Assembly: GCA_038210135.1 (NCBI GenBank)
Contig: JBBQWZ010000005.1
Location: forward strand, 1 to 64,000
Origin: JBBQWZ01 sp038210135
Lineage (GTDB): Bacteria > Acidobacteriota > Terriglobia > Bryobacterales > Bryobacteraceae
Reading direction: 5' to 3'
DNA length: 64,000 nucleotides
Under the pieces are notes generated by a model. That model did no database searches and was not told where the DNA came from. It was given only the letters and a program-made list of their open reading frames with translations. The position numbers and the translations under genes were made by a program. Shown here piece after piece: positions 49,438-58,057 of the stretch (the stretch's first letter is position 1; each line of letters begins with the position of its first letter).

Positions 49438-51141
49438 ATGCCTCGACTGGAGCGAGCCGATCAGGAGTTGAGTTTGCGGGGGCGTCCGCTGGACCTCGCG
49501 CCGATTCAGGTGCAACTGCTTCCGGCTCCGCAAGCGCGGAAAATGCGCCCCGCGTTGTCGCGGCGGGCGATCGTGGCCGTCACACGCCATCGCCGGACGG
49601 CGGGATTATGGGTGCTCGGCGGACTTGCGGCCGGAATGGCGGTCACCTATTTCGAGCAACCGGTTTACACGGCAGTCGCCGTAATCCAAACACCTGGAGC
49701 GGATTCCTCCGGAGGACGGAGCCTGGAATTCTCCGAATCGGCGGCGACTCCGCAGATGGCGGCGGAACGGGCGAACTCGGCGGCCGAGCAGTGGATTCAG
49801 ACACGGCGGGAAGCGCAGCAAAGGGCCGCGGGGCGGACGGCACAACTGCTGGCTCCTCAACTTGCCGAACTTGAGCAGCGAAGGAATCAGGCGCAGGAGG
49901 CACTCGAGAACTTCGCCCGGACGGCGGGTCCGGGGGTTACGGCCGGCGTTCCGCTGTTTGCGCAAAAGCGTTCGCAGGAATTGCGGGAAGATTTGGCATC
50001 CGCGCGGGCGCAACGCGAAGCGTCACAGGACGCCTACGTTGCGACTCTGCAACGGCTCGGGGCGGACCATCCGGAGGCGCGGAAGGCAAAAGAAGGGCAC
50101 CAGGCGGCGGTCGCCAAAGAGCAGGCGCTGCAGAGCTCGTTGGGGCAGGTGGAGAAGACGGCGGGGGTCCAATCCGTCGCCGGAGTTCGATTCCTGGCGT
50201 TGCAGGAAGAGGCGGAGTCCGCGCGGAAACTGTATCAATCGACGTTCGAGCGGCTGCAACAGGCGCGAACGGCGAGTTCCATTCGGGCGGCCGAAATCGG
50301 ATTGGTTCAGACGGCGGGAATTCCAACAGAACGGAGCACACCACGAGGTTGGCTGCGGAATTTGCTGATTGGCTTGCTGACGGGTCTGACTGGCGCGATC
50401 GGATTCGTATTGTGGCGCGAGCGGGCAACCCCGACAGTGCACGATGCCGCCGACGTCGCCGAAGCGAGCGGTGTGCCGCTGCTCGGTGAAGTGCCGGATC
50501 AGTCCAACCCCGCGAATGCGGAGGCGGTTGACGAAGCCTTCCGATCGTCACTCGCGTCTTTATGGTTGAGCGGCGCCGGCAAGAGTAAGCCGCGGCTGCT
50601 GACCGTTACAAGTGGTGCGGCGGGCGACGGCAAGACTACGGTGGCGGCGAATCTCGCGATTGCGTTAGCCAACACCAACCGGCGCGTTCTGCTGATCGAC
50701 GGCAACGTCCGCGATCCGCGGCTGCACAACATGTTTGCTTTGCAGAATGAGTGGGGCTTGGCCGACGTATTGGCCGAGCCGGATGCGATTGACGAATATC
50801 CGTTCGAGGCGCTGGCGAAGGAAACCGATGTCCCCGGCCTGTATATTCTTCCGGCAGGGGTGGGAAAGGCCAACATCTCGTCGATGCGGTATTTGGACCG
50901 GCTGCACGAGATTCTGCTCCGCTTCCGGCTGGAGTTCCACGCGGTCCTCATCGACACTCCGGCGGTGGATCAGAGTCCCGACGCGCGTATCATCGGACGC
51001 CTGTCGGATGGCGTGATCACGGTCGCTCGCAGCGGCCTGACGAGCCCCGATCAGATGGCGCGGTTGGTGGAACAACTGCACGCCGATGACATCCATGTCG
51101 CCGGCGCAATCCTCAATCACCCGCCGAAAGCGCGCAAATAA
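49438..51141 (+). CDS. Wzz/ParA-like polysaccharide co-polymerase (BY-kinase-like)
   Basis: A 567-residue membrane protein. Membrane helices lie near residues 55-71 and 305-325, with a long coiled-coil periplasmic region between them (many Glu/Gln/Ala heptads). The cytoplasmic P-loop domain has Walker A SGAAGDGKTT (392-401), an A' box LLIDGNVRDPR in which the usual second Asp is Asn, and Walker B AVLIDTPAVDQSPD. BY-kinases end in a Tyr-rich tail; this one ends AGAILNHPPKARK without Tyr, so kinase activity is doubtful. It probably controls exopolysaccharide chain length. The PilZ gene precedes it. Confidence 0.8.
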   Translation: MPRLERADQELSLRGRPLDLAPIQVQLLPAPQARKMRPALSRRAIVAVTRHRRTAGLWVLGGLAAGMAVTYFEQPVYTAVAVIQTPGADSSGGRSLEFSESAATPQMAAERANSAAEQWIQTRREAQQRAAGRTAQLLAPQLAELEQRRNQAQEALENFARTAGPGVTAGVPLFAQKRSQELREDLASARAQREASQDAYVATLQRLGADHPEARKAKEGHQAAVAKEQALQSSLGQVEKTAGVQSVAGVRFLALQEEAESARKLYQSTFERLQQARTASSIRAAEIGLVQTAGIPTERSTPRGWLRNLLIGLLTGLTGAIGFVLWRERATPTVHDAADVAEASGVPLLGEVPDQSNPANAEAVDEAFRSSLASLWLSGAGKSKPRLLTVTSGAAGDGKTTVAANLAIALANTNRRVLLIDGNVRDPRLHNMFALQNEWGLADVLAEPDAIDEYPFEALAKETDVPGLYILPAGVGKANISSMRYLDRLHEILLRFRLEFHAVLIDTPAVDQSPDARIIGRLSDGVITVARSGLTSPDQMARLVEQLHADDIHVAGAILNHPPKARK

Positions 51142-51218
51142 CCCTCAAATGGAACCGTTCGGAGCCTGCGGCTAGCGGATGGGCCATTGCTTTCTATAGC
51201 CTGGAGTGAGACGGCTGT

Positions 51219-52283
51219 ATGGGTATTTACGCGCGTTGGATGTCCGATTGGGAAAACCGGCTCTGCTTCCGGGCGACGAACCGTGTCGTTCGCGAGTTCG
51301 AGTGGGGCGCGGAGTGGGCGAATCGCTGGCCGACCTCAAGACGGCATCCGCGAAACGGGCACGACGACGAAACCTACCTGCGCATCATGAACGAGCTCGC
51401 GGTCGAGCATCCGGCGGAGTTTTTTTCCTACGACGTTCCGACCGACTTCCGGCTGGAAGCGGGCGCCGAAGGCCAGCCCGGACTGCTGAAATTTACCTCG
51501 GCGGTGCACACTCCCTACCCGGAGAACAACACCGTCCACGCGCAGTGGTATCCGGCCGCGGACAAGCCGGGACGCAGGCGCGTCGCAGTCATTGTGCTTC
51601 CGCACTGGAACGCCAGCCTCGGCCAACATGGGGCGCTGTGCAAAGGGATGGCTAAGCTGGGGATGTCGGCATTGCGGCTGAGCCTGCCGTATCACGACTA
51701 CCGCATGCCGGCGGAATTGGAGCGCGCCGACTACGCGGTTTCAGCCAACGTCGGCCGCACTATCGACGCGACGCGACAAGCGGTCATCGATGTCCGCAGC
51801 ACGGTGGATTGGCTGTACTCGCAAGGCTTCGAACGGGTCGGTATTTGCGGAACCAGCCTCGGATCCTGCTACGCATTTCTCGCGAGCGCCTACGATCCGC
51901 GGATTCAGGTGAACGTCTTCAACCATTGTTCGACGTATTTCGCCGACGTGGTGTGGGAAGGCCTCTCGACGCAGCACATCCGCCAGGGCATCGAGAAAAG
52001 CATTACGGTCGAACGCCTGCGCGACGCCTGGATGGCGGTGAGCCCGCCGTTCCACTTCGATCAATATGCTTCGCACAAGGACAAGAAGACGCTGTTCATC
52101 TATGCGCGCTACGACACAACCTTCCCGGTGAAGTATTCCGAGCAGGTGATCGAAAAGGCGCGCGAAGTGAAGCTGGATCACAAAGTCGTGGTGCTGCCAT
52201 GCGGCCACTACACGCTGGGCGAAACGCCGTTCAAATTCATGGACGGCTATCACATCTGCTCGTTCCTGAAACGGAATCTATAG
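51219..52283 (+). CDS. alpha/beta hydrolase (ABHD18-like)
   Basis: A 354-residue soluble hydrolase. The fold elements are HAQWYPAADK followed by VAVIVLPHWNASLGQHGAL, the nucleophile elbow GICGTSLGSCYAF, an acid in IYARYDTTFPVKYSE and His in PCGHYTLGETPFK. The sequence resembles the abhydrolase-18 family of unknown substrate. No signal peptide. It follows the co-polymerase by 77 bp and its end overlaps the convergent PIN gene by 6 nt. Confidence 0.78.
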   Translation: MGIYARWMSDWENRLCFRATNRVVREFEWGAEWANRWPTSRRHPRNGHDDETYLRIMNELAVEHPAEFFSYDVPTDFRLEAGAEGQPGLLKFTSAVHTPYPENNTVHAQWYPAADKPGRRRVAVIVLPHWNASLGQHGALCKGMAKLGMSALRLSLPYHDYRMPAELERADYAVSANVGRTIDATRQAVIDVRSTVDWLYSQGFERVGICGTSLGSCYAFLASAYDPRIQVNVFNHCSTYFADVVWEGLSTQHIRQGIEKSITVERLRDAWMAVSPPFHFDQYASHKDKKTLFIYARYDTTFPVKYSEQVIEKAREVKLDHKVVVLPCGHYTLGETPFKFMDGYHICSFLKRNL

Positions 52284-52733
52284 CAGCGCCAGTGAAGGTC
52301 CAAGCATCAGGACCATCGGAAACGCACGTTCCATTCCAGAGCAGAATCTTCGATCCGCCGTGATGAGCGGACATCCGAGTTTCAGCGCAAGGGCCAGATA
52401 CAGGCAGTCGTAGACTGCTTGTCGGTGCGCGAGCGCCAACTCGAATGCGGGACCCGCAAGCCCAGAGTGAGCGACTTGCTCGATCAGGAAAGAGCGAAAC
52501 GCATCGACCGCCTGACGCGCATCTGCTCGTGCGAGCTTATCTCTACGAACTTCCCTCGAAAGAATGTTCGCTACTTCCAATTCGAGCAACTCCGGCGCGT
52601 AGAGAATCAGTTCGCCATTCGCCGCGAGAAAGATCAGAGCCTGCGCCTCGGCTGCGCCCTCTTCGTTCAAGAAGCTTTTCAAGACGACGCTGGCGTCGAT
52701 TACGTAGGCGGGCTTAGTCGAGATCGTTGCCAT
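52278..52733 (-). CDS. vapC: PIN-domain toxin of second TA pair
   Basis: A 151-residue PIN protein. It has Asp13 in AYVIDASVVLKSF, Glu in LLELEVANILSRE, Asp in RQAVYDCLYLALAL and a final Asp in PLITADRRF, the complete set of acidic positions of VapC-like nucleases. It overlaps its antitoxin by 20 nt, showing coupled translation. Its stop overlaps the hydrolase gene. Confidence 0.87.
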   Translation of the reverse strand: MATISTKPAYVIDASVVLKSFLNEEGAAEAQALIFLAANGELILYAPELLELEVANILSREVRRDKLARADARQAVDAFRSFLIEQVAHSGLAGPAFELALAHRQAVYDCLYLALALKLGCPLITADRRFCSGMERAFPMVLMLGPSLALL

Positions 52734-52962
52734 CTCGAACTTCGCGGAGGGAGTCGTTCAAGCGAAGATGACCAATGCGCTGCTGCACGCGCTTCATCTC
52801 CTCAAGTAAGTCAATCGCGGATTTCGCGGAGGGGGTGGACCGCGATTGATTCGCTAGCAGGTCAATAATGTACGAGTTGATACTTCGATGCTGATCTTGA
52901 GCCGAAGCTTTCACTTTGGCGTAAACGTCATCGGGGATGTTCTTCACTGTGATCGTAGCCAT
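52714..52962 (-). CDS. RHH-like antitoxin of second TA pair
   Basis: An 82-residue protein. ATITVKNIPDDVYAKVKASAQDQHRSINSYIIDLLA is the ribbon-helix-helix pattern of the FitA/Arc type; the charged C-terminus follows after residue 50. It begins just inside a candidate operator at 52971-53004 and overlaps the toxin. Loss of the antitoxin would be expected to free the toxin. Confidence 0.82.
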   Translation of the reverse strand: MATITVKNIPDDVYAKVKASAQDQHRSINSYIIDLLANQSRSTPSAKSAIDLLEEMKRVQQRIGHLRLNDSLREVRDGNDLD

Positions 52963-52970
52963 ACACCAAC

Positions 52971-53004
52971 ATGGTACCGTTATTTTTTCGCATTACGGAA
53001 CCAT
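52971..53004 (-). promoter_or_regulatory. candidate operator of second TA pair, inside the end of the UDG gene
   Basis: ATGGTACCGT (52971-52980) and ACGGAACCAT (52995-53004) match as inverted repeats at nine of ten positions, with an AT-rich 14-bp centre. A second pair, GGAACC (52997-53002) and GGTTCC (53008-53013), overlaps the right arm. It covers the last codons of the uracil-DNA glycosylase gene and lies just upstream of the antitoxin start. Confidence 0.5.
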
Positions 53005-53691
53005 TCCGGTTCCACTCGCGACCAGCATGCGGGTTCTCGCGAGGATTTCCAGCAGCATCTGCTGCGTTAAGCGGCCCGTGGACGTATTCTGTTGGCTCGG
53101 GTGATAGCTGCACAGCAGCGTAGGCCTCAGCGAGTGTTCGACTCCGTGCCCGAATGGATACGAGGCGCGGGATTGGATTTCGCCTTGGTCTTTCAAAATT
53201 CCGAGGTACGCATCGGCGGCCAGCTTTCCAAGCGCTACGACGACTTTCAGCCGGGGCTTGAGAATCGCTAACTCGCGTTGCAGATAGGGCTGGCAGGCGG
53301 CGAATTCTTCTGGCAGCGGCTTGTTATCCGGAGGGGCGCAGTGGGCGGCGGCGGTAATCCAGACGTTTTTCAGGACCAAGCCATCGTTTGGCGCCGAGCT
53401 CTCGGCCTGGGACGCGAACCCCGTTTCGTGGAGCGCGCGATACAGGAAATCGCCCGAGCGGTCGCCCGTAAACATCCGGCCGGTCCGGTTCGCGCCGTGC
53501 GCGCCTGGCGCCAGACCGACGATCAGCACGCTCGCCCGGGGATCGCCGAAGGAAGGAACCGGCTTCCCCCAATAGTCCCAGTCGAGGTAAGCGCGCCGCT
53601 TCACCCGAGCTACTTCCCGCCCATGGTCCCGAAGGCGCGGACAAAGTTCGCAGCCGACGATTTCGCGGTTGAGAATTTGAAGTTTAGTCAC
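52993..53691 (-). CDS. uracil-DNA glycosylase, family 5 (UDGb)
   Basis: A 232-residue DNA repair glycosylase. It has the four-Cys Fe-S candidate starting CELCPRLRDHGREVA, motif A GLAPGAHGANRTGRMFTGDRSG and the late motif HPSQQNTSTGRLT, all features of the UDGb group that removes uracil and deaminated bases. It is the last gene of a TPR-rnc-udg row, 17 bp after RNase III. Confidence 0.88.
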   Translation of the reverse strand: MTKLQILNREIVGCELCPRLRDHGREVARVKRRAYLDWDYWGKPVPSFGDPRASVLIVGLAPGAHGANRTGRMFTGDRSGDFLYRALHETGFASQAESSAPNDGLVLKNVWITAAAHCAPPDNKPLPEEFAACQPYLQRELAILKPRLKVVVALGKLAADAYLGILKDQGEIQSRASYPFGHGVEHSLRPTLLCSYHPSQQNTSTGRLTQQMLLEILARTRMLVASGTGMVP

Positions 53692-53708
53692 GAGCGACGC
53701 GGACAGCT

Positions 53709-54449
53709 TTACGCCTGCGAACCGTCCGCCATCGCGGGCGCGGCCGCCGGAAGCAAACGATCGAGCACCTGTTGCGCAGCCTTCTGACCGGCGCTTTTCT
53801 TAGAGCAACCGTCGGCTTGGCTGCTCACTTCTTTCCCGACTCGAACTTCCACGGTGAAGGTCTTGGCGTGCTCCGGACCCGATTCCTTGACGATCACGTA
53901 GCGCGGCGGAGGCAACTTCAGAGACTGCGCCGTTTCCTGTAGCGCACTTTTGTAATCGGTGACGAGCCGGCCGTTCACGTCCTCGGTCGGAATAAACGGA
54001 CCGATGACGCTGTCTTCAACAAAACTCGATACGGGGTTGATTCCAGAATCGAGATACATTGCCGCGATGACGGCTTCGACGGCGTTGGCGAGCAGCGCTT
54101 TCTTCTCACGCCCGCCGCTCATTTCTTCGCCGCGGCCTAACAGTAAGTACGAACCGAGATCGATGCTTTGCGCGACTTCGTAGAGATGGGCGGCACTGAC
54201 CAGATGCGCTTTTAATTTCGACAGGCGGCCTTCGGGATAACCGGGAAAGCTTCGGACGAGGCTTTCGCTCACCAGAAAACCGAGGATGGAATCCCCGAGG
54301 AATTCGAGCTGTTCGTTATCACTGAGCGCCGGATCGGCGGGAGATTTTTCGTAGACGCTCGACTTATGGGTGAGAGCTCGGACCAGGAGACTGCGATCGC
54401 CAAAGGCGTGGCCAATAGCGAGTTCGAGAATCTCCAGGTCCGCTGTCAT
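53709..54449 (-). CDS. rnc: ribonuclease III
   Basis: A 246-residue double-strand RNA endonuclease. The RNase III signature is NEQLEFLGDSILGF; the second catalytic region is ALLANAVEAVIAAMYLDSG. The C-terminal dsRNA-binding domain includes DYKSALQETAQ and GCSKKSAGQKAAQQVLDRL. It matures rRNA and some mRNAs. The gene begins 12 bp after a TPR gene and ends 17 bp before the glycosylase gene. Confidence 0.93.
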   Translation of the reverse strand: MTADLEILELAIGHAFGDRSLLVRALTHKSSVYEKSPADPALSDNEQLEFLGDSILGFLVSESLVRSFPGYPEGRLSKLKAHLVSAAHLYEVAQSIDLGSYLLLGRGEEMSGGREKKALLANAVEAVIAAMYLDSGINPVSSFVEDSVIGPFIPTEDVNGRLVTDYKSALQETAQSLKLPPPRYVIVKESGPEHAKTFTVEVRVGKEVSSQADGCSKKSAGQKAAQQVLDRLLPAAAPAMADGSQA

Positions 54450-54461
54450 GCTTTGTGGAGC

Positions 54462-55223
54462 TTATTTCTTCGTCGCTTTGGCGCGGCTGATTTCGCTCTG
54501 CGCGATTTGCTTCACCTGGTCGGACGAGCCCGGGAACGCGATGGCCTGTTCAAGGACCTTGATGCCCTCTTCCGGTTTTCCGGCGCTGGTCAGCGCGGCG
54601 CCCAGGCGAACCATGATGGCGGGGTCCTTCTGCGGAGCCATGTTCAAAGCCATTCCGAATTCGTTCGCAGCCATGTCGAACTTCTTACGAACCATCGCCG
54701 ACAGCGCCAGCGCCTCGTGACCCTGCGCTTCAAAATCCTTCTTCGCAGAGGCCCACTGGTCGTCCGGAATTTCCGGCCGTAGCTTGGGAGCGTTTTTTGA
54801 AATCTCAATCGCTGAATTCGCGTACTTCTCGGCTTTGCTCAACTTCTCTTCCTTGTCGAGATCGAATTCGCGGGTGTGCGTGGCCAGTCCGCGCGCGAGT
54901 TGGAGCATGGACATATAGCTCTTCGGATTCGCTTCGAGCGCGCGTTCCGCGTACAGCACCATCTTTTCGTATTGGTTCGACCGCTCGGCCGCGTCGGCTG
55001 CGATTTCGAGCACGATCGACTTGAACTCGGTATCGGCGAACTTCGCCAGGAAATCGTCTACGGCCTTCATCTTCGCGTCCGCGGTGGCGGCGTTCTGAAT
55101 CGACATCAGGCCTTCGATTTCTTTCGGGCCCTTCGGTTTTTGCGCGCAGAGTAATGCCGCTCCGACCGTCAGCAGACCAACCACTTTCGCAGCCGCCGCG
55201 GCGCTCTTAAAAATCCTCATCAT
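54462..55223 (-). CDS. secreted TPR-like protein
   Basis: A 253-residue exported protein with a signal peptide (VVGLLTVGAALLCA). Helical repeat units follow: KAVDDFLAKFADTEFKSIVLEIAADAAERSNQYEKMVLYAERALEANPKS and later AANEFGMALNMAPQKDPAIMVRLGAALTSAGKPEEGIKVLEQ, which are TPR-type. The start at the ATG at 55221-55223 follows GAGGGG. It probably mediates protein interactions in the envelope; the partner is unknown. Confidence 0.75.
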   Translation of the reverse strand: MMRIFKSAAAAAKVVGLLTVGAALLCAQKPKGPKEIEGLMSIQNAATADAKMKAVDDFLAKFADTEFKSIVLEIAADAAERSNQYEKMVLYAERALEANPKSYMSMLQLARGLATHTREFDLDKEEKLSKAEKYANSAIEISKNAPKLRPEIPDDQWASAKKDFEAQGHEALALSAMVRKKFDMAANEFGMALNMAPQKDPAIMVRLGAALTSAGKPEEGIKVLEQAIAFPGSSDQVKQIAQSEISRAKATKK

Positions 55224-55288
55224 GCGTCCCCTCACCCTCGTTTCTCTTTGTTTCGCCGTCCGAACGATTGCCTAGTTTAACTTGCGCG

Positions 55289-56800
55289 CTAGCGAAGCGG
55301 CTTCACAGCGTCTTTTTTGCTTTGATCCGCCAGTCCTTTTTCAGCCGCCTTTTTCACACTATCGGGAGCACCCGACACCGCGATCGCCGCGCGGTAGTAT
55401 TTCTCCGCGTCTTCGCGCCCGTCCGTCCGATTCTCCGCGAGCCGCGCCAGATACAGCAACGACCAGGATCGCGTCTCTTCATCCGGGCCCAACTCGAGCA
55501 GCTTGGCGAAGAGTTTATCCGCCAATTCGGGATCGCGCGAAAGCGCGGCGATCCGCGCCAACCCGTAATACGCTTTCACGTGCAGCGCCTTATCCTCGGT
55601 CAGTTGCAACACACGTAAGTAGGCGTCTCTCGCCGCCCCAAGGTTGCGATCTTTGTACAGTTTTTCCGCATCCTCGAGTACTTTCGCGGCGCCGGTCAGC
55701 ACCGGTTCGGCTTGAGTGGCCTGCGGCGGAGCCTTGATCATGCGGGCCGGACGCTCGCTCAAAAACTGGACATGCTCTAATCGCTTGGCCTCGTGCTGCA
55801 GGTCGATCGCGCTGATCAACTCGGGCAGGTACAGGCGCATGGCGCGGTCGTCCTTCTCGTAAGCGACGAGCTGTTCCGCAATCGCGGGCGTCACGACGAA
55901 GCCTTCTTTCAACGCCTGCTCCACCATCGCCTTCCGCTTGGAAGCCGGAGCGAGACGGCTCTCGACGGCACGCACTAGGCTGGCGGTGGTTAACAACACG
56001 AAGTCTTCTTTATAGTGCGCATCCAGGATCGGAGACCCTTGCGCATAGTCGATCAAACCTCTTTTATCGTTGACGACGTTCGAATACTTTACGACCAGCG
56101 GATCGATCAGGTATTGGATATAAGCGCGCCGGATCTCGTCGATCGGCGGCTCGAAGGTGGACGTGAGCACGACGAATTCATCATCGCCATAACTGCGGGT
56201 GTGAATCTGATGCGGAGCGCCAAGCAGATCGACGTAGACCTGAAACTTCCGGCCGAGAAAAGCCGTGCCGAGAGGAACCCGCAAGTACGCACTCGACTCC
56301 GTGACGGCCTTGGCAATCAATGGTTGATAGCGCTCAAGGACCTGATTGATCGCCGGCTGCACTTGCTGCCAGACGCTTTCGAGATTCGCTTCCTGATAGA
56401 ACTTCCGGAACAAGTCCACGCCTTCGGCCAGCGGAGCGGCATCCGGCGGCAATGGCCTCTCCGGATGCGCGAATTCCAGTTCGGGCGGCGCGGTGAGGCA
56501 AAGCGCCAGCGAGACGTACTGACTGAGTTCCTGGGAGGGATCTTGTTTGCGGTGCGCCGTGAAGAACACCTTCAGCTGGGTGAGGGAGGGCGGATTCTTC
56601 TTCGCGACAAACTCGCGGACCGCCTTTCGTAGTGGATGGTTCGCCGGAGAAGTGAGATCGGCGTCGTATCCGGCCGCGTTCATGGCGGCGAGAATCGTAA
56701 ATAAAGCGGGGTTCGCGTCGAGCTGGCCGGTTTGCGGCGGCGGTTGGCCAAATGCAGGCGCGATGAGAAGTGCTGCGATCGAAACGAAGCGAATGAGCAA
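55289..56800 (-). CDS. secreted protein with C-terminal TPR-like repeats
   Basis: A 503-residue exported protein. The signal peptide is FVSIAALLIAPAFG. A large central domain with QVYVDLLGAPHQIHTRSYGDDEFVVL is not recognised. The last 140 residues have TPR features (AEKLYKDRNLGAARDAYLRVLQL; AYYGLARIAALSRDPELADKLFAKLLELGPD). Neighbours are two other TPR proteins, which may be coincidental. Function unknown. Confidence 0.7.
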   Translation of the reverse strand: MLIRFVSIAALLIAPAFGQPPPQTGQLDANPALFTILAAMNAAGYDADLTSPANHPLRKAVREFVAKKNPPSLTQLKVFFTAHRKQDPSQELSQYVSLALCLTAPPELEFAHPERPLPPDAAPLAEGVDLFRKFYQEANLESVWQQVQPAINQVLERYQPLIAKAVTESSAYLRVPLGTAFLGRKFQVYVDLLGAPHQIHTRSYGDDEFVVLTSTFEPPIDEIRRAYIQYLIDPLVVKYSNVVNDKRGLIDYAQGSPILDAHYKEDFVLLTTASLVRAVESRLAPASKRKAMVEQALKEGFVVTPAIAEQLVAYEKDDRAMRLYLPELISAIDLQHEAKRLEHVQFLSERPARMIKAPPQATQAEPVLTGAAKVLEDAEKLYKDRNLGAARDAYLRVLQLTEDKALHVKAYYGLARIAALSRDPELADKLFAKLLELGPDEETRSWSLLYLARLAENRTDGREDAEKYYRAAIAVSGAPDSVKKAAEKGLADQSKKDAVKPLR

Positions 56801-56857
56801 AATTCAGCCCTTACCGATCAGTGTACCAGCGGGTTTCCTCGCGAGCCTTAGCAATAC

Positions 56858-57175
56858 TTAATCCCCTAAAATCGACAGCGCTGCTTCGAGTTCGCTTCGG
56901 GTGTGCATGTCACCGGTCCGGGTGGTCATTTCGATGCCGTCCCGGTATAACTCCCGCGCGTCGTCGAGGCGGTCGAGCTTTTCGAGGGTCTGCCCGCCGT
57001 GATAATAAGCCGCCGCGTACTCCGGTTTGAGATCGATTAACTTTCTGAACTCAGCCACAGCCGTTTCCAGCGCTCCGCTCTTCAGATACTCCATCGCCAG
57101 GCCGTAGCGGACTAGCGTATTCTTCGGATCCTGCGAAAGCATCACGTTCAGCGCGTCGAGACGGTCGTTTGCCAT
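56858..57175 (-). CDS. small TPR protein
   Basis: A 105-residue protein made almost only of TPR units: DALNVMLSQDPKNTLVRYGLAMEYLKSGALETAVAEFRKLIDLKPEYAAAYYHGGQTLEKLDRLDDARELY. The ATG at 57173-57175 is the only plausible family start. It overlaps, on the opposite strand, the ATG of the next gene (CCATGG). No Shine-Dalgarno sequence precedes it. Role unknown. Confidence 0.75.
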   Translation of the reverse strand: MANDRLDALNVMLSQDPKNTLVRYGLAMEYLKSGALETAVAEFRKLIDLKPEYAAAYYHGGQTLEKLDRLDDARELYRDGIEMTTRTGDMHTRSELEAALSILGD

Positions 57176-57581
57176 GGCGATACCGAAAGTGTACGATAAG
57201 CGCCGAGTGGCTTGTCCTTTTTTCACTCCCACCGAACCGCTTCCGCCGGGCGAACCCGGCACCACCGGACGCTGGCCATTGGTCGAAGCGTGGACTGGTG
57301 CCTGCGAAGTTTCCGGGCGCACACCTTCGCGTGAAAATTTATTGGCTCACTGCAATCTTGGGTACGCGCGGGAAGGTTGCGCACATTTCCCTGCAGGCAC
57401 GACCGCCGATGCTGCCCGATTTACCGTCGTTGGCAGTGACGAATTGCACGTTCATTTCGCAGTGGAAGGGGCGCATCGGCCGATTTGCCATGGGATGGCG
57501 GAGCTATCCGCGGATGTGGTGATCCGTAGGCAAGCGGAAGCGTTCCTTGTGAGCTACCGCAAGTTGCGTCGAACGTCGTAA
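57174..57581 (+). CDS. Cys-rich conserved-looking protein of unknown function
   Basis: A 135-residue protein without signal peptide. It has Cys in RRVACPFF, GACEVS, HCNLGYAREGC and PICHG, six in all; some may bind metal. The motif AHCNLGYAREGCAHFP is distinctive. The ATG at 57174-57176 shares two bases with the start codon of the divergent TPR gene, so the upstream region of each lies inside the other. It converges on the Hfq-like gene with 8 bp between stops. Confidence 0.65.
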   Translation: MAIPKVYDKRRVACPFFTPTEPLPPGEPGTTGRWPLVEAWTGACEVSGRTPSRENLLAHCNLGYAREGCAHFPAGTTADAARFTVVGSDELHVHFAVEGAHRPICHGMAELSADVVIRRQAEAFLVSYRKLRRTS

Positions 57582-57589
57582 CCGGCGAG

Positions 57590-57904
57590 CTACTCGCCAG
57601 CCTTATACATGTACTTGATGTTCGATTTGAACAGCAAGAGATTCGGCGCGCCTTCGCGGTTCACCTTTAGGCATGTCCTGTCGTACCACTCAATGACGCC
57701 GTGAATGATCTCGGCATCTTTCAGCACGATGGTCATCGGCGTCTTGGACTGCATTTGCTTGACGTAGTAAAAGTTTTCCGCGTTGGTCTGATCCGGGGGG
57801 ACGGATTTCTTCTGCAAGCTGGCCGGGGGGGCATTCCGGGTCGGACGCGGTGCTTTTTCTTCGTTGAACGAGGGTCGGATTAGTTTACGGTTTCCGGGTT
57901 CCAC
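57590..57904 (-). CDS. hfq: Hfq-like RNA chaperone with N-terminal extension
   Basis: A 104-residue protein. Residues about 45-104 have an Sm/Hfq fold: TPMTIVLKDAEIIHGVIEWYDRTCLKVN (Sm1) then LLLFKSNIKYMYKAG (Sm2), where classical Hfq has YKHAIS. The first 45 residues are Pro/Lys/Arg/Asn-rich and probably disordered. The start is a GTG at 57902-57904. Bacterial Hfq is usually a hexamer that pairs small RNAs with mRNAs. The weaker Sm2 match lowers certainty. Confidence 0.72.
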   Translation of the reverse strand: MEPGNRKLIRPSFNEEKAPRPTRNAPPASLQKKSVPPDQTNAENFYYVKQMQSKTPMTIVLKDAEIIHGVIEWYDRTCLKVNREGAPNLLLFKSNIKYMYKAGE

Positions 57905-58057
57905 TGTGCCCTACAGTATACTTCACGAGACTGTGGCCTCTTTTCGAAGACACTCACTCCCACCAGGAGCCTTCAGACCTCAACGCAAATTGAGGCTGGG
58001 CCCCCGACTCCGGGCCGAGGCTCAGCACCGAGTCCGCTGACGCTGTAGCATCGAACG
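57905..58057. other. divergent intergenic region with two hairpins
   Basis: Between the hfq-like gene (minus) and the membrane protein gene (plus). TATACT on the minus strand (57915-57920) lies about 11 nt before the hfq GTG, a possible -10 box. CCTCAA (57978-57983) pairs with TTGAGG (57990-57995), and GGCCC (57999-58003) with GGGCC (58012-58016). No coding sequence. Confidence 0.35.
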
